DNA of 64,000 nucleotides from Buchnera aphidicola (Mindarus abietinus) (lineage in GTDB: Bacteria > Pseudomonadota > Gammaproteobacteria > Enterobacterales > Enterobacteriaceae). The notes under the pieces were generated by a model that was given only the letters and a program-made list of their open reading frames with translations, did no database searches and was not told the DNA's origin. A program made the position numbers and the translations under genes. Of the stretch, positions 46,586 to 56,516 are shown one piece after another. Every line of letters starts with the position of its first letter. Position 1 is the first letter of the stretch. Location of the stretch: positions 11,354 through 75,353 of the forward strand of contig NZ_OZ060398.1 of NCBI RefSeq assembly GCF_964059085.1, read 5' to 3'.

Positions 46586-48316
46586 TTATTTAGAAAGTTC
46601 TTTATTTATTAACCATAATTCTTTTTTTTCAGATATAGTTATATTTTTAATTCGATCTTTGGAAATTAAAGATTCTTGTCTATTTCTTAAAATAATATCA
46701 AACAAATTTATTAGTGTATCTAAAAATACATTTTTTATTTCTTTTTGAATAATCATGTGATCCCATTGAATTAATTTTGATAAAATATTTTTTTTAGAAT
46801 TTCTATATAATTCTAATAATTGACCTGTATTTATATTTTCTTTTTTTTTACAATTATAAAAAATATCTAAAAATAAAGATATTCCTGGGAATTTAACTAA
46901 TTTTAATTCAGATAAATCTGGAATTATTTTAGCTATTTTAGGATTTTGTATTAATAAAGCAATTAGTATTCGCATTGTATTTTTTTTTATTGTCTTTGTC
47001 TTTTTTTTATATTTATAAATTAATGGAATAATTTTTTCTAATTCATATTCTTCTATAATTCCGATCATTTTTCCTAATTTTTTTCTTAAATAAATTTTTG
47101 TAATTTGTCCAGGTATTTTATCAATTAGTTTTTTTGATTGAATGCAAAATTTAATTTTTTCTTCTGTGGAAATAATTTTTTTTTTATTTAATAAATTTTG
47201 AAATAAAAATTTTGATAAGCTAAAAGCATTCTGAATTCTTTCTCTAAATTTTTTTTCTCCTTCTTTTCTAAGAATTGAGTCTGGATCTTCATTTTTGGGA
47301 AGAATAATAAATTTTACAGTTCTTTCATCTGTTAAATAAGGTAAAGTTAGAATTAAAGCTTTCCAAGTAGCTTCTTTTCCAGCATGATCCCCATCAAAAC
47401 AATAAAGAATATTTTTTGTTATTTTAAAAAGGTTAGAAATTTGTAAGTTAGAAATAGCAGTTCCTAATAAAGAAACAGAATAATTAATATTAAATTGAGA
47501 TAACATAATTACATCCATATAACCTTCTACGATAAGTAAACGATTTGGATTATTATCTTTTTTATATAATTGATCTATTCCATATAGATTATTTTTTTTA
47601 TAAAAAATTTCTGTTTCTGGAGAATTAATATATTTAGGATGGGTATTAGAAATATTTCTTCCTCCAAATCCATTGATTTTTCCTTTTTTATCTTTAATAG
47701 GAAATGTAATTCTTCCATAGAACCGATCATATATGTTATTTTTAATCTCGATAACCATACCTGAATCTACTAGAAATTTTTTGTTTTCTTCTTTTATTTC
47801 AGAATGATCAGATAAAAAATTTTTTTTATTACTTGCGTAACCAATAGAAAATTTTTTTAAACTTTCTTTATTTATACCCCGCTTTAAAATATAATTATAA
47901 ATATGTATGAATTTTTTTGAATAAATATTTTTTTGATATAAAAAAGAAATCTTATTCATTAAAGAATATATATTTTTTCGTTTGGTATCAATTTTATTTA
48001 AAAATAAATATTTTTTTTGATTTGGTAGTATTAATCCATTTTTTTTGGTTAATTCTTTAATACTTTCTAAAAAACTTAATTTTTCATAGTTCATTAAGAA
48101 ATCAATAACATTTCCATTTTCTTTACACCCAAAACAATAAAAAAATTGTTTTTTAATATTTACAGAAAAAGAAGGAGTTTTTTCATTGTGAAATGGGCAA
48201 AGAGAATAATAATTCTCTCCTTTTTTTTTTAATTTTATTCGACTACCAATAAGTTCTATTATATTTGTTCGAACAATTAATTCTTGAATAAAATGTTGAG
48301 GAATTTTAGTATTCAT
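46586..48316 (-). CDS. dnaG: DNA primase
   Basis: DnaG makes RNA primers for replication. It has 576 residues (E. coli 581). The CHC2 zinc finger reads CPFHNEKTPSFSVN with FFYCFGC, the TOPRIM catalytic residues are in LLIVEGYMDVIML and CFDGDHAGKEA, and a divergent C-terminal DnaB-binding domain follows. A run of ten A on the coding strand at 48221-48230 lies in frame (Leu-Lys-Lys-Lys-Gly). A hairpin upstream probably limits its transcription relative to rpsU. Confidence 0.96.
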   Translation of the reverse strand: MNTKIPQHFIQELIVRTNIIELIGSRIKLKKKGENYYSLCPFHNEKTPSFSVNIKKQFFYCFGCKENGNVIDFLMNYEKLSFLESIKELTKKNGLILPNQKKYLFLNKIDTKRKNIYSLMNKISFLYQKNIYSKKFIHIYNYILKRGINKESLKKFSIGYASNKKNFLSDHSEIKEENKKFLVDSGMVIEIKNNIYDRFYGRITFPIKDKKGKINGFGGRNISNTHPKYINSPETEIFYKKNNLYGIDQLYKKDNNPNRLLIVEGYMDVIMLSQFNINYSVSLLGTAISNLQISNLFKITKNILYCFDGDHAGKEATWKALILTLPYLTDERTVKFIILPKNEDPDSILRKEGEKKFRERIQNAFSLSKFLFQNLLNKKKIISTEEKIKFCIQSKKLIDKIPGQITKIYLRKKLGKMIGIIEEYELEKIIPLIYKYKKKTKTIKKNTMRILIALLIQNPKIAKIIPDLSELKLVKFPGISLFLDIFYNCKKKENINTGQLLELYRNSKKNILSKLIQWDHMIIQKEIKNVFLDTLINLFDIILRNRQESLISKDRIKNITISEKKELWLINKELSK

Positions 48317-48348
48317 ATACTATTTTTTTTTACTTATTAAATAATTTC

Positions 48349-48370
48349 GACCGTACAGTTATGAACGGTC
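48349..48370 (-). terminator. Internal attenuator between rpsU and dnaG
   Basis: GACCGT (48349-48354) and ACGGTC (48365-48370) form a GC-containing stem with a 10-base loop in otherwise AT-rich DNA, between the rpsU stop and the dnaG start. E. coli has a terminator at the same place that keeps primase levels far below those of S21. Confidence 0.65.
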
Positions 48371-48419
48371 TTTTATAAAAAATATAAATATTAATTTTTT
48401 TGTTAGTATTTTTTTAAAA

Positions 48420-48635
48420 TTAATACATTCTTATTTTTTTTAAATTTTCTCGAGATAATTTTTTAGAAAGTCTTTTTACTGCTGAAGACTTAGCTCTTTT
48501 TCTTTCAGTTGTTGGCTTTTCATAAAATTCTCTTCTTCGAATTTCGGCTAAAATCCCAGCCTTTTCACAGGATCGTTTAAATCTTCTTAAAGCTATATCA
48601 AACGGTTCATTATCTCGAACTTTTATTATTGGCAT
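48420..48635 (-). CDS. rpsU: 30S ribosomal protein S21
   Basis: S21 is a small basic protein of the 30S subunit. It has 71 residues, the E. coli length, starting [20 protein letters not shown] with conserved [37 protein letters not shown] ribosome site precedes the ATG. It is the first gene of the operon with dnaG and rpoD and diverges from tsaD, as in E. coli. Confidence 0.97.
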   Translation of the reverse strand: MPIIKVRDNEPFDIALRRFKRSCEKAGILAEIRRREFYEKPTTERKRAKSSAVKRLSKKLSRENLKKIRMY

Positions 48636-48777
48636 AATTCAAACCTCATAATATAATTATTTTTATAATTTGATCATAAAAAAAATAATTTTTAAATTAA
48701 TAGCTTTTAATCCTACCTTATAGAGTATAAGGTTGTAAAGAATCATTTTTTTTAAAATAAAAAATAGGAAATAAATT

Positions 48778-49788
48778 ATGAAAATATTAGGAATAGAAAC
48801 ATCATGTGACGAAACCGGAATAGCAATATACGATACAAATTTAGGTTTAATCGTAAATAAATTATATTCTCAAAGTAGAATTCATTCTAAATATGGAGGT
48901 GTAGTTCCGGAATTAGCAGCTCGTAAACATAGTTTAAAAATCATTCCTTTAATTTCCTCGGTATTAAAAAAAATAAATAAAAATAATTTTGTTAATGCCA
49001 TTGCATATACAGGAGGTCCTGGATTAGTAGGTTCATTATTAGTAGGAGCTACTGTAGCAGCATCTTTATCTTATGCTTGGAAAATCCCTAAGATATCTAT
49101 TAATCATATGGAAGGTCATTTATTATCTCCTATGTTAAATAGTGATTTAATAAAATTTCCTGCCTTAGCTTTGCTAGTATCTGGTGGCCATACTCAAATT
49201 ATTCGATGTGATAAAGTAGGAAAATATGTTATTTTAGGAGATTCATTAGACGATGCAGCTGGAGAAGCTTTTGATAAAGTTTCTAAATTATTAGGTTTAG
49301 GATATCCTGGCGGAAGAAGAATATCTGAATTAGCTAAAAAAGGAAGATCAAAAAAATTTTTTTTTCCTAGACCTATGACTAATGTTCCAGGATTAAATTT
49401 TAGTTTTTCTGGATTAAAAACTTTTACATCGAACATTTATTCTTATTCTTCTAAGGATAATCAATCTAAGGCAGATATAGCTAGAGCATTCGAAGATGCA
49501 GTAATCGACACGTTAATAATTAAATGCAGAAGAGCTATAGAAATGACAGGTATCAAAAGATTAATAATAGCAGGAGGTGTTAGTGCAAATATAAAACTAA
49601 AAAAAGAAGCAAAGAAAATGATAAATATTTATCAAGGATCATTGTATGTTCCTTCAAAAAAATTTAGTACAGATAACGCTGCTATGATCGCATATGCAGG
49701 GTCATTAAGATATAAAAAACATAAGGATTTTTCTTTAAAAATTTCAATCAATCCTAAATGGTCGATTGCAGATTTAGTTAGTATTTAA
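48778..49788 (+). CDS. tsaD: tRNA threonylcarbamoyladenosine transferase TsaD
   Basis: TsaD transfers threonylcarbamoyl to A37 of tRNAs that read ANN codons. It has 336 residues (E. coli 337). The metal-binding histidines are in NHMEGHLLSP; the ATPase fold parts LGIETSCDETGIAIYD, LLVSGGHTQI and LIIAGGVSANIKL are intact. A hairpin, ACCTTAT/ATAAGGT at 48715-48733, lies between the divergent rpsU and this gene. An AAATAGGAAATAAATT ribosome site precedes the ATG. Confidence 0.97.
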   Translation: MKILGIETSCDETGIAIYDTNLGLIVNKLYSQSRIHSKYGGVVPELAARKHSLKIIPLISSVLKKINKNNFVNAIAYTGGPGLVGSLLVGATVAASLSYAWKIPKISINHMEGHLLSPMLNSDLIKFPALALLVSGGHTQIIRCDKVGKYVILGDSLDDAAGEAFDKVSKLLGLGYPGGRRISELAKKGRSKKFFFPRPMTNVPGLNFSFSGLKTFTSNIYSYSSKDNQSKADIARAFEDAVIDTLIIKCRRAIEMTGIKRLIIAGGVSANIKLKKEAKKMINIYQGSLYVPSKKFSTDNAAMIAYAGSLRYKKHKDFSLKISINPKWSIADLVSI

Positions 49789-49833
49789 TTAATATTTTTT
49801 TATTTTAAATATTAAATTTTTATTTAAAAAAAA

Positions 49834-49859
49834 TTAAGTTACTTGGTTCAGTAACTTAA
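49834..49859. terminator. Bidirectional terminator between tsaD and ribB
   Basis: TTAAGTTACT and AGTAACTTAA are perfect 10-base complements around TGGTTC, between convergent tsaD and ribB, with A-rich and T-rich flanks. Confidence 0.65.
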
Positions 49860-49935
49860 AATAAAAATATAAAAATGTGATTGTTAATTTAGATAGTTAA
49901 TAAATAGATATAACTGTTAGTAAATGTATAAATGT

Positions 49936-50574
49936 TTATATCTTTTTTATATAATCAATTATGTCTTTAATAGTTAGAACAGCCATGTTATTTTTTTTAG
50001 AAAAAATAATAATATCAGGAACACGAGCCATAGACCCATTTTTATTTGTTAATTCCGATAAAACAGCTGTAGGACTAAATCCTGCTAATTTGATTAATTC
50101 AATTGAAGCTTCCGTATGCCCCTCTCTAGCGAACAAGCCATTTTTATCTGCACATAGAGGAAAAACGTGTCCAGGTCGATTTAAATCTTCTGGTTTAGCT
50201 GTGTTTGATATTGCTGTTTTGATAGTAGTAATTCTGTCTTGAGCGGATACTCCAGTGGAAACTCCTTTAGCCGCTTCAATAGATACTGTAAATCTAGTTC
50301 CATAAGTGCTAGTATTATTTTCAACCATCATAGGTAAAAGTAGTTCTTTTCGTTTTTTTTCTGTAATACATAAACAAATAATTCCACTCCCATATCTAAT
50401 AGAAAAAGCCATTTGTTTAATCGTCATCATTTCACTAGAAAATACTAAATCTCCTTCATTTTCCCTATTTTCATTATCTATTAAAATTATTCCATTTCCA
50501 TGTTTTAGCTCTCGAATTGCCGTTAATACTCTATTTTTAGAATTTCCGAATTCTTTTAATAATTTTTTTTTCAT
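49936..50574 (-). CDS. ribB: 3,4-dihydroxy-2-butanone 4-phosphate synthase
   Basis: RibB converts ribulose 5-phosphate into the four-carbon unit used for riboflavin. It has 212 residues (E. coli 217). The metal- and substrate-binding acidic loop DNENRENEGDLVF is conserved. So are MVENNTSTYGTRFTVSIEAA, RPGHVFPL and GHTEASIELIKLAGFSP. I looked for an FMN riboswitch in the 193 bases upstream, as in E. coli, and saw no recognisable element. Confidence 0.96.
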   Translation of the reverse strand: MKKKLLKEFGNSKNRVLTAIRELKHGNGIILIDNENRENEGDLVFSSEMMTIKQMAFSIRYGSGIICLCITEKKRKELLLPMMVENNTSTYGTRFTVSIEAAKGVSTGVSAQDRITTIKTAISNTAKPEDLNRPGHVFPLCADKNGLFAREGHTEASIELIKLAGFSPTAVLSELTNKNGSMARVPDIIIFSKKNNMAVLTIKDIIDYIKKI

Positions 50575-50767
50575 AAATTTTCCTGTTTTTTTAAAATTAA
50601 ATAAAATTTAATTTTTTTTAATATAAAAATCACTATTTTTTAGTAGTAATTTAAATAAAAAATAAATATTTTTTTTAAGAAATATTTAGTTATTATTTAT
50701 TTTTATAGAAAAATTATCAAGTTTAATAATATTAGATTTTTTATATAAATTTATATTTTCAGAAAAT

Positions 50768-51745
50768 TTATTTAACAATAGAAATCATTTTATAGTCCTG
50801 AAAGAATTTAATTTTTTCTAACATTTCTTCTTTACTAATAGTTGCTGTACCTATTTTTTCGACAACTATTCCTGCTGCTATATTAGAGTACCAACAAGCT
50901 TTTTTAAAAGATTTTCCTAATGATAATACAAGACTAATCAATGATATAACGGTATCTCCTGCTCCAGTTGGATCATTTGCGTTTTTTGATAGAGATGAAA
51001 AATGAATTGAATTTTTTTTATTTTCTATTAATGTCATACCAAGTTCAGATTGTGTGACTAGTAGAGCAGATAACTGTAATTTAGAAATTAATGATTTTCC
51101 TTTATTAATAATATCTAACTTATTTTTACATGTACCTACCATACTTTGAAATTCTTCTAGATTAGGCGTTAATAATGTAGCACCAAAATATTTTAAAATA
51201 TTTTCTTTTTTTGGATCAATTATTACAGGAATAGATAATTTTCTTGCAATTTTAATAATTTTTTGCGTGCATACTAAAGTTCCTTTGTTATAGTCAGATA
51301 TAATGATTACATTATAATTTTTAATTATCTTTTTGACTAATTCAAATATTTTTTCTTTTTTTTCAATAAAATATTTTTTTTCTAAATCTAATCTCATTAA
51401 TTGATTTTTTTTAGAAATTATTCGTATTTTTTTTATTGTTTTCCTATTATAACTAACTATTAAATCGTATTTAAGATTAATTCTTTTTAATAGGTTTTTT
51501 ATTATTTTTCCTTCTGCATCGCTACCTATAATACCTATTAAGTGAGCATTCCCTCCTATTTTTGAAATATTTTTAGCAACATTAGCAGCTCCACCTGCTC
51601 TATTTTCTATATTTTTTATATTCATAATAGGTGCTGATTTTTCAAAAGTATTTTTTCGATCAGTAACATACCAATATTGATCTAAAATAATGTCTCCAAT
51701 AATTAATATATTTGATTTTTTGAAATTAGAAATTATATCAGACAT
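50768..51745 (-). CDS. hldE: Heptose-7-phosphate kinase, kinase domain only of HldE
   Basis: E. coli HldE is a 477-residue two-domain enzyme: a PfkB-type kinase (about 1-318) and an adenylyltransferase. Here the 325-residue product contains only the kinase domain. The start reads ILIIGDIILDQYWYVTD, followed by RAGGAANVAKN, TLLTPNLEEF and the catalytic NDPTGAGDTVISLISL. It ends where the linker should begin. The 193 bases to ribB are too short for the second domain (about 130 residues) and lack its HxGH motif. Loss of LPS heptose activation or a changed role for the kinase are both possible. Confidence 0.9.
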   Translation of the reverse strand: MSDIISNFKKSNILIIGDIILDQYWYVTDRKNTFEKSAPIMNIKNIENRAGGAANVAKNISKIGGNAHLIGIIGSDAEGKIIKNLLKRINLKYDLIVSYNRKTIKKIRIISKKNQLMRLDLEKKYFIEKKEKIFELVKKIIKNYNVIIISDYNKGTLVCTQKIIKIARKLSIPVIIDPKKENILKYFGATLLTPNLEEFQSMVGTCKNKLDIINKGKSLISKLQLSALLVTQSELGMTLIENKKNSIHFSSLSKNANDPTGAGDTVISLISLVLSLGKSFKKACWYSNIAAGIVVEKIGTATISKEEMLEKIKFFQDYKMISIVK

Positions 51746-51932
51746 AATGTACCACAGTTTTTAAATTTTATAATTTATTCTTTATATCATATATTTTTTT
51801 AAGTATTAAAAAATATTTTTTTAAAAGATATAAATTTAAAAAAAACAGTTTTTATTTTTTATGGTAAATTTTGTTGGTTATTTTTTTAAGATAATTTATT
51901 AAATAAAATATTTACAATTTTATAGGTTTTTT

Positions 51933-53183
51933 ATGAAAACATATTTAGTAGGTGGTGCGGTTAGAGATAAATTATTAGGTTTAGATATAAAAGATAAAGA
52001 TTGGGTAGTTGTTGGAGCTACTCCTGAAGTTTTACTAAAAAAAAAATATCAGCAAGTTGGGAAAAATTTTCCAGTTTTTTTACATCCTAAAAGCAATGAA
52101 GAATATGCATTAGCAAGAGTAGAAAAAAAAAATGGAGCAGGTCATACAGGATTTAAGACGATATTTTCGCCAAATATTTCATTAGAGCAAGATTTACAAA
52201 GAAGAGATTTAACAATTAATGCAATAGCACAGGATATAGATGGAAAAGTAATTGATCCTTTTAATGGAGTAAAAGACTTAAAAAATAGGGTGTTAAAACA
52301 TGTATCCTCCGCTTTTAGCGAGGATCCTTTACGAATATTAAGAGTTGCAAGATTTGCAGCTAGTCTAGCGCATTTAGGTTTTATTGTTTCTAAAGATACA
52401 ATACGAATTATGTCAATGATGGTAAAGAATAGAGAGTTAATGTATTTAAGTAAAGAACGAATTTGGAATGAAACAAAAAAAGCGTTAAATACAGCAAATC
52501 CTCATATTTTTTTTAAAGTATTAAAAGCATGTGAAGCACTATATGTTATATTTCCAGAAATAGATAGAACGATTAATTCCAATTTTTCTTTTTTTAATAT
52601 TAATTTAAAAAATTATTTTTCTAATTTATTAATAATTTTAGCAAAAATATCTAAAAATACAGATGATATTTCAATACGTTTTTCTTCTATTTTTTCTTTA
52701 CTTAATAATATTATTTTTTTTAAAGATTTTTCATCTTATAAAGATTTTGATTATAATTCAGCAATATTAACAAAAAAAATGTGTGAACGTTTTAAAGTTC
52801 CAAAATATATTCAAGATTTTTCAGTATTAATTTCTGGATTTTTTTTATTTTTAAGAAATTTTCATTTACAAACAGAAAGAAAAATAATTGATTTTTTTAA
52901 TCGAATGGACGTTTGGAGAAAACCAAATAGAATAAAACAATTAATTATTTTAATTAAACACGGATTTTTTTTTTCAAATTTTAATAAATGTTCAAACATA
53001 GATTTTTGTATTTTTTTAAGTAAATATTTAAAAAAAATATTTAATATTTCATTGAATGTTTCTGTACAATCTATTATAAAAAAAGGTGTTTTAGGCTCTA
53101 AAATTAGTATTGAATTAGAACTTTTAAGAATTAGTAAAATTAAAAAATGGAAGAAAAAAAATTTTAAAAAATATTTTTATTAG
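51933..53183 (+). CDS. cca: CCA-adding tRNA nucleotidyltransferase with a degraded HD domain
   Basis: Cca adds CCA to tRNA 3' ends; seven of the eight tRNAs in this window do not encode CCA. It has 416 residues (E. coli 412). The nucleotidyltransferase head is intact: YLVGGAVRDKLLGLDIKDKD (DxD motif), RRDLTINAIAQD and EDPLRILRVARFA. The C-terminal part aligns (MDVWRKPNRIKQL) but where E. coli has the HD motif CHDLGKG, this protein reads SLLNNIIFFKD. The metal-dependent phosphohydrolase activity is therefore probably lost. An A10 run at 52037-52046 is in frame. Confidence 0.93.
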   Translation: MKTYLVGGAVRDKLLGLDIKDKDWVVVGATPEVLLKKKYQQVGKNFPVFLHPKSNEEYALARVEKKNGAGHTGFKTIFSPNISLEQDLQRRDLTINAIAQDIDGKVIDPFNGVKDLKNRVLKHVSSAFSEDPLRILRVARFAASLAHLGFIVSKDTIRIMSMMVKNRELMYLSKERIWNETKKALNTANPHIFFKVLKACEALYVIFPEIDRTINSNFSFFNINLKNYFSNLLIILAKISKNTDDISIRFSSIFSLLNNIIFFKDFSSYKDFDYNSAILTKKMCERFKVPKYIQDFSVLISGFFLFLRNFHLQTERKIIDFFNRMDVWRKPNRIKQLIILIKHGFFFSNFNKCSNIDFCIFLSKYLKKIFNISLNVSVQSIIKKGVLGSKISIELELLRISKIKKWKKKNFKKYFY

Positions 53184-53823
53184 AAAAAGTAATTTAAAAA
53201 AAAATTTAATAGAAAATTATGAAAAAATAATTTTTTATTTATATCAAAATAATTTGATAGTTATCTCTGTAAAAAAAAATATTATAAAAAATTTAATTAT
53301 TATAGCTAAAATATTTCATAAAAAATAAATTGAGATTTTTTTATTAAATTTAGTAATTAATCCTTAATAAGAACTAAATAATACATTTAAATTAAAAAAA
53401 TATGAATATAAATTAATTTAGTCGATATATTTTTTTAAATTAGGCATTTATTCGTTAATAAAATTTATTTAATAAAAATAAATATTAAAAGATTTTGATA
53501 ATAAATAGTTTTTATGTTAATTTTATTTGAAAATAAAATTTATTTTTTTTCTTTACTAATAAAAAATTATTTTTTTTTATAGAAAAAACTATTAATTCAG
53601 TTCAATATTTTTTTTTAATTTTGATTTTAAAAAAAAGATTAACAATTATTACTATTCTTAGTAAAATATTTTAGAAAAATTGTTCTAATAATTATAATTC
53701 TTTTAGAATTTTAATATTATTAAATTTTTTAATTTTAAAATTATTAATTTTTTAAAAAAGATGTTTTAGAAACTTTAGCTTTGCAGTTTAAACGGTAAAA
53801 GTTTCCGTTCAAACTGTAAAGAA
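53184..53823. other. 640-base gap between convergent cca and crr
   Basis: No gene can be supported. E. coli has uppP (bacA) and folB after cca; I could not recognise either. A frame without any ATG is open from 53128 to 53328, overlapping the cca 3' end, and reads ENYEKIIFYLYQNNLIVISV; it has no family resemblance I can name, and such runs are common in DNA this AT-rich. The rest is nearly pure A/T, apart from the terminator near crr. Confidence 0.5.
53784..53816 (-). terminator. Terminator hairpin after crr
   Basis: CAGTTTAAACGG and CCGTTCAAACTG pair in eleven of twelve positions around a 9-base loop, 8 bases beyond the crr stop. Its GC content stands out from the surroundings. It closes the cysK/ptsHI-crr run on the minus strand. 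Confidence 0.7.
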
Positions 53824-54315
53824 TTATTTTAATATAGTCATAATTTTTGTTTTTCCTTCAATAACTTTTCCAGAAAATTTATTTATTTTTTTTATTTTTT
53901 CCATATTAGAAATAATTATTGGAGTTATGGTTGATACAGCATTTTTTTTTAAAAATAGTAAGTCTAAACTAATAATAGGTTCTCCTACTTGTACTTTTCT
54001 TTTTTTATTAATTAAATTTTTAAAACCTTTTCCTTTAAGTTGTACAGTATCAATTCCAAAATGTACGAATAATTCTATATCATCATCTGATTTTATAGAA
54101 AAAGCGTGTAATGTTTTAAATATTTTTCCAATAGTTCCGGAAAATGGAGCAACTAATTGATTTCCAGATGGATTAATGGCTATACCATCTCCGACTATTT
54201 TTTTAGAAAATACTTCATCAGGCACTTTTTCAAGATCTATAATTGTTCCTGATATAGGTGCAATAATGTCAATTTTTTTTTGATTTCTCTTAAATAATTT
54301 AGAAAAAAAATTCAT
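53824..54315 (-). CDS. crr: PTS glucose-specific component EIIA
   Basis: EIIA-Glc carries phosphate from HPr to a sugar permease and, in E. coli, regulates other uptake systems. It has 163 residues (E. coli 169). The active-site histidine lies in ELFVHFGIDTVQLKGKGF; the second conserved histidine region corresponds to KTLHAFSIKSDD. It follows ptsI by 46 bases in the ptsHI-crr order. No permease (EIIBC) is in this window. Confidence 0.95.
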   Translation of the reverse strand: MNFFSKLFKRNQKKIDIIAPISGTIIDLEKVPDEVFSKKIVGDGIAINPSGNQLVAPFSGTIGKIFKTLHAFSIKSDDDIELFVHFGIDTVQLKGKGFKNLINKKRKVQVGEPIISLDLLFLKKNAVSTITPIIISNMEKIKKINKFSGKVIEGKTKIMTILK

Positions 54316-54361
54316 TTTTTCTCCTTTATATGAAATATTTTTTTGAATTAGTTTAAATTTT

Positions 54362-56071
54362 TTAGTTAAATTGTTTTATTATTTTTGATATATCTTTTGA
54401 TGTGGATTGTTTTAATGCTAATTCAGCAATTTCAGAAGATTTTTGAAAACTAGTTTCTCTAATAATTTTTTTTATATAAGGTATTGAAATAGAACTCATA
54501 CTAAATTCATTTATTCCCATACCTACTAGTAAAATGGTTGCATTTGTATCAGCTGCTAGTTCTCCACAGATCCCTGTCCATTTTCCTTCTGAATGAGAAG
54601 CATCGGTAATTTTCTTGATTAAGTTAAGAACAGATGGACTCATAGGGTCATATAGATGAGATATTAAGTCATTTCCTCTATCAACAGCTAGGGTATATTG
54701 AGTTAAATCATTTGAACCAATGCTAAAAAAATCAACTTCTTTTGCTAAATGAGAAGAAATGATAGCAGCTGCAGGAGTTTCTATCATAATTCCAATTTCT
54801 ATTTTTTCATCAAAAGTATATTTTTCTTGAGCTAATTTTTTTTTAAGAAACTTTAACTCTTCTTTGAGAAATCTAATTTCTTCTATTGAAATAATCATAG
54901 GAAACATAATTCGTATTTTTCCGAACGCTGAAGCGCGCAGTAATGCTCTTAGCTGGGTGTGTAGAATATCTTTCCGATCAATTAATATTCGAATTGCTCT
55001 CCATCCTAAAAATGGATTTTCTTCTTTTGGAAGATTCATATAAGGAATATTTTTATCTCCTCCAATATCCATAGTCCTAATAATAACAAATTTTCCTTTC
55101 ATCGAATTTGCTACGGTTTTATAAGTATTAAATTGTTCTTCTTCAGATGGAAGAGAGTTTCTTTCCATAAATAAAAATTCTGTTCTATATAATCCTATGC
55201 ATTCTGCTCCGTATTTTTTTGCATTTTTAATGTCTCGTATTCCGCTAATATTTGCACCAATTTCTATTTTGTAATTATCTAGTGTAAGAGCGGGGTATTT
55301 TTTTAATTTTAATAATTTATTATTTTCTAATAAAAAATTTTTTTTTCTTTTTTTAAATTTTTCTATTAATTTCAGAGTAGGATTAACAAAAATTTGGTTA
55401 TTTATACTATCTAAAATTAAATAGTCTTTGTTTTGAACTTTTTTAGTAATGTTTGTTGTTCCAACAATAGCTGGTAATTCTAATGATCTGGCTATAATGG
55501 ATGAATGTGATGTTTTTCCTCCTAAATCTGTAATAAATCCTAGTATTTTTTTTGTGTTAATTTGAGTTGTTTCTGAAGGCGTTAAATCCTTAGCAACTAA
55601 AATTACTTTTTCAGTGATATTTTCTAAATCGATAATATTAAAGTTTAAAATGTTTTTTATTAATCGGTTACTAATATCTTTAATATCAATAGCACGACTT
55701 TTTAAGTATTCATCATTTAAATTTTCTAGTTCATTTAATTGCTTTTTAAAAACAATATGAGCAGAATATTCTGCTGACATATTTTTTTCTTGAATATAAG
55801 AAATTATTTCTTGTTCTAGTTCTTCATCTTCAAGTAACATAATATGTCCTTCGAATATTAATGCTTTTTCTTTTCCAAGTGTTAACTCTGTTTTTGATTT
55901 TATTTTTTTAAGCTGTTCTATCGATTTTTTTCTTGCTTTAATAAACTTTTCTATTTCTTCTCTGAATTTTTCGGAAGAAATTCTTTCTTGATTAATAATT
56001 ATTGGTTCTTCTTTTATCAATAATGCTTTACCAAGAGCAATTCCTGGAGATGCTATGATACCCGAAATCAT
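54362..56071 (-). CDS. ptsI: PTS enzyme I (phosphoenolpyruvate-protein phosphotransferase)
   Basis: Enzyme I takes phosphate from phosphoenolpyruvate and passes it to HPr. It has 569 residues (E. coli 575). The phosphorylated histidine is in [20 protein letters not shown], and the PEP-binding barrel has [29 protein letters not shown] and [20 protein letters not shown]. Its start is [19 protein letters not shown]. The gene lies between ptsH and crr. Confidence 0.97.
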   Translation of the reverse strand: MISGIIASPGIALGKALLIKEEPIIINQERISSEKFREEIEKFIKARKKSIEQLKKIKSKTELTLGKEKALIFEGHIMLLEDEELEQEIISYIQEKNMSAEYSAHIVFKKQLNELENLNDEYLKSRAIDIKDISNRLIKNILNFNIIDLENITEKVILVAKDLTPSETTQINTKKILGFITDLGGKTSHSSIIARSLELPAIVGTTNITKKVQNKDYLILDSINNQIFVNPTLKLIEKFKKRKKNFLLENNKLLKLKKYPALTLDNYKIEIGANISGIRDIKNAKKYGAECIGLYRTEFLFMERNSLPSEEEQFNTYKTVANSMKGKFVIIRTMDIGGDKNIPYMNLPKEENPFLGWRAIRILIDRKDILHTQLRALLRASAFGKIRIMFPMIISIEEIRFLKEELKFLKKKLAQEKYTFDEKIEIGIMIETPAAAIISSHLAKEVDFFSIGSNDLTQYTLAVDRGNDLISHLYDPMSPSVLNLIKKITDASHSEGKWTGICGELAADTNATILLVGMGINEFSMSSISIPYIKKIIRETSFQKSSEIAELALKQSTSKDISKIIKQFN

Positions 56072-56162
56072 AATATTTCCTTTAATATGATGATAGCCTG
56101 TTGTTATTTTTAAGAAATTAAAATTTAATATTTTTAAAATTTTATTTTAGAAAAGTAAAAAT

Positions 56163-56423
56163 TTATTCTTTTAATGCAGTAATAAATTTTACTAAGGATT
56201 CAACAGCTTTTTTTTCATCTTCTCCTTCAGCGGATATGCTAAGCTTAGAACCTTTAACTATACCTAAAGTTTGTAATTTAAATAAACTTTTTGCATTTGC
56301 TGTTTTTTTGTTTTTTGTTACTGTAATTACGGATTTAAATTTTTTTGCTTCTTGAACAAATTTAGCTGCTGGGCGTATGTGCAATCCATGAGATAATTGT
56401 ATTTCTACTGTTTTTTGAAACAT
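56163..56423 (-). CDS. ptsH: PTS phosphocarrier protein HPr
   Basis: HPr is the small phosphate shuttle between enzyme I and the sugar-specific EIIA proteins. It has 86 residues (E. coli 85). Histidine 15 is in [13 protein letters not shown] and serine 46 in [11 protein letters not shown]. An AAGGAAACAATT ribosome site precedes the ATG. It leads ptsH-ptsI-crr and follows cysK, the E. coli order. Confidence 0.97.
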   Translation of the reverse strand: MFQKTVEIQLSHGLHIRPAAKFVQEAKKFKSVITVTKNKKTANAKSLFKLQTLGIVKGSKLSISAEGEDEKKAVESLVKFITALKE

Positions 56424-56516
56424 AATTGTTTCCTTAATAGTATTATTAATACTCTTTTATAAAATTAATTTTTATTTAAGATACAAAATATTTGAAAAAA
56501 TATTTTTTAGAGAAAC

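Noticed and set aside
50575-50767. Possible FMN riboswitch before ribB
   Set aside because: The 193 bases are nearly pure A/T and show none of the conserved GC-rich elements of the RFN structure.
50650-50767. Remnant of the HldE adenylyltransferase domain downstream of the kinase
   Set aside because: An open stretch reading SNIIKLDNFSIKINNN vaguely resembles the HldE C-terminus, but the similarity is too slight and no HxGH motif is present.
53128-53328. Open frame of 66 codons overlapping the cca 3' end
   Set aside because: It has no ATG and no recognisable similarity, and runs of this size are expected by chance in such AT-rich DNA.
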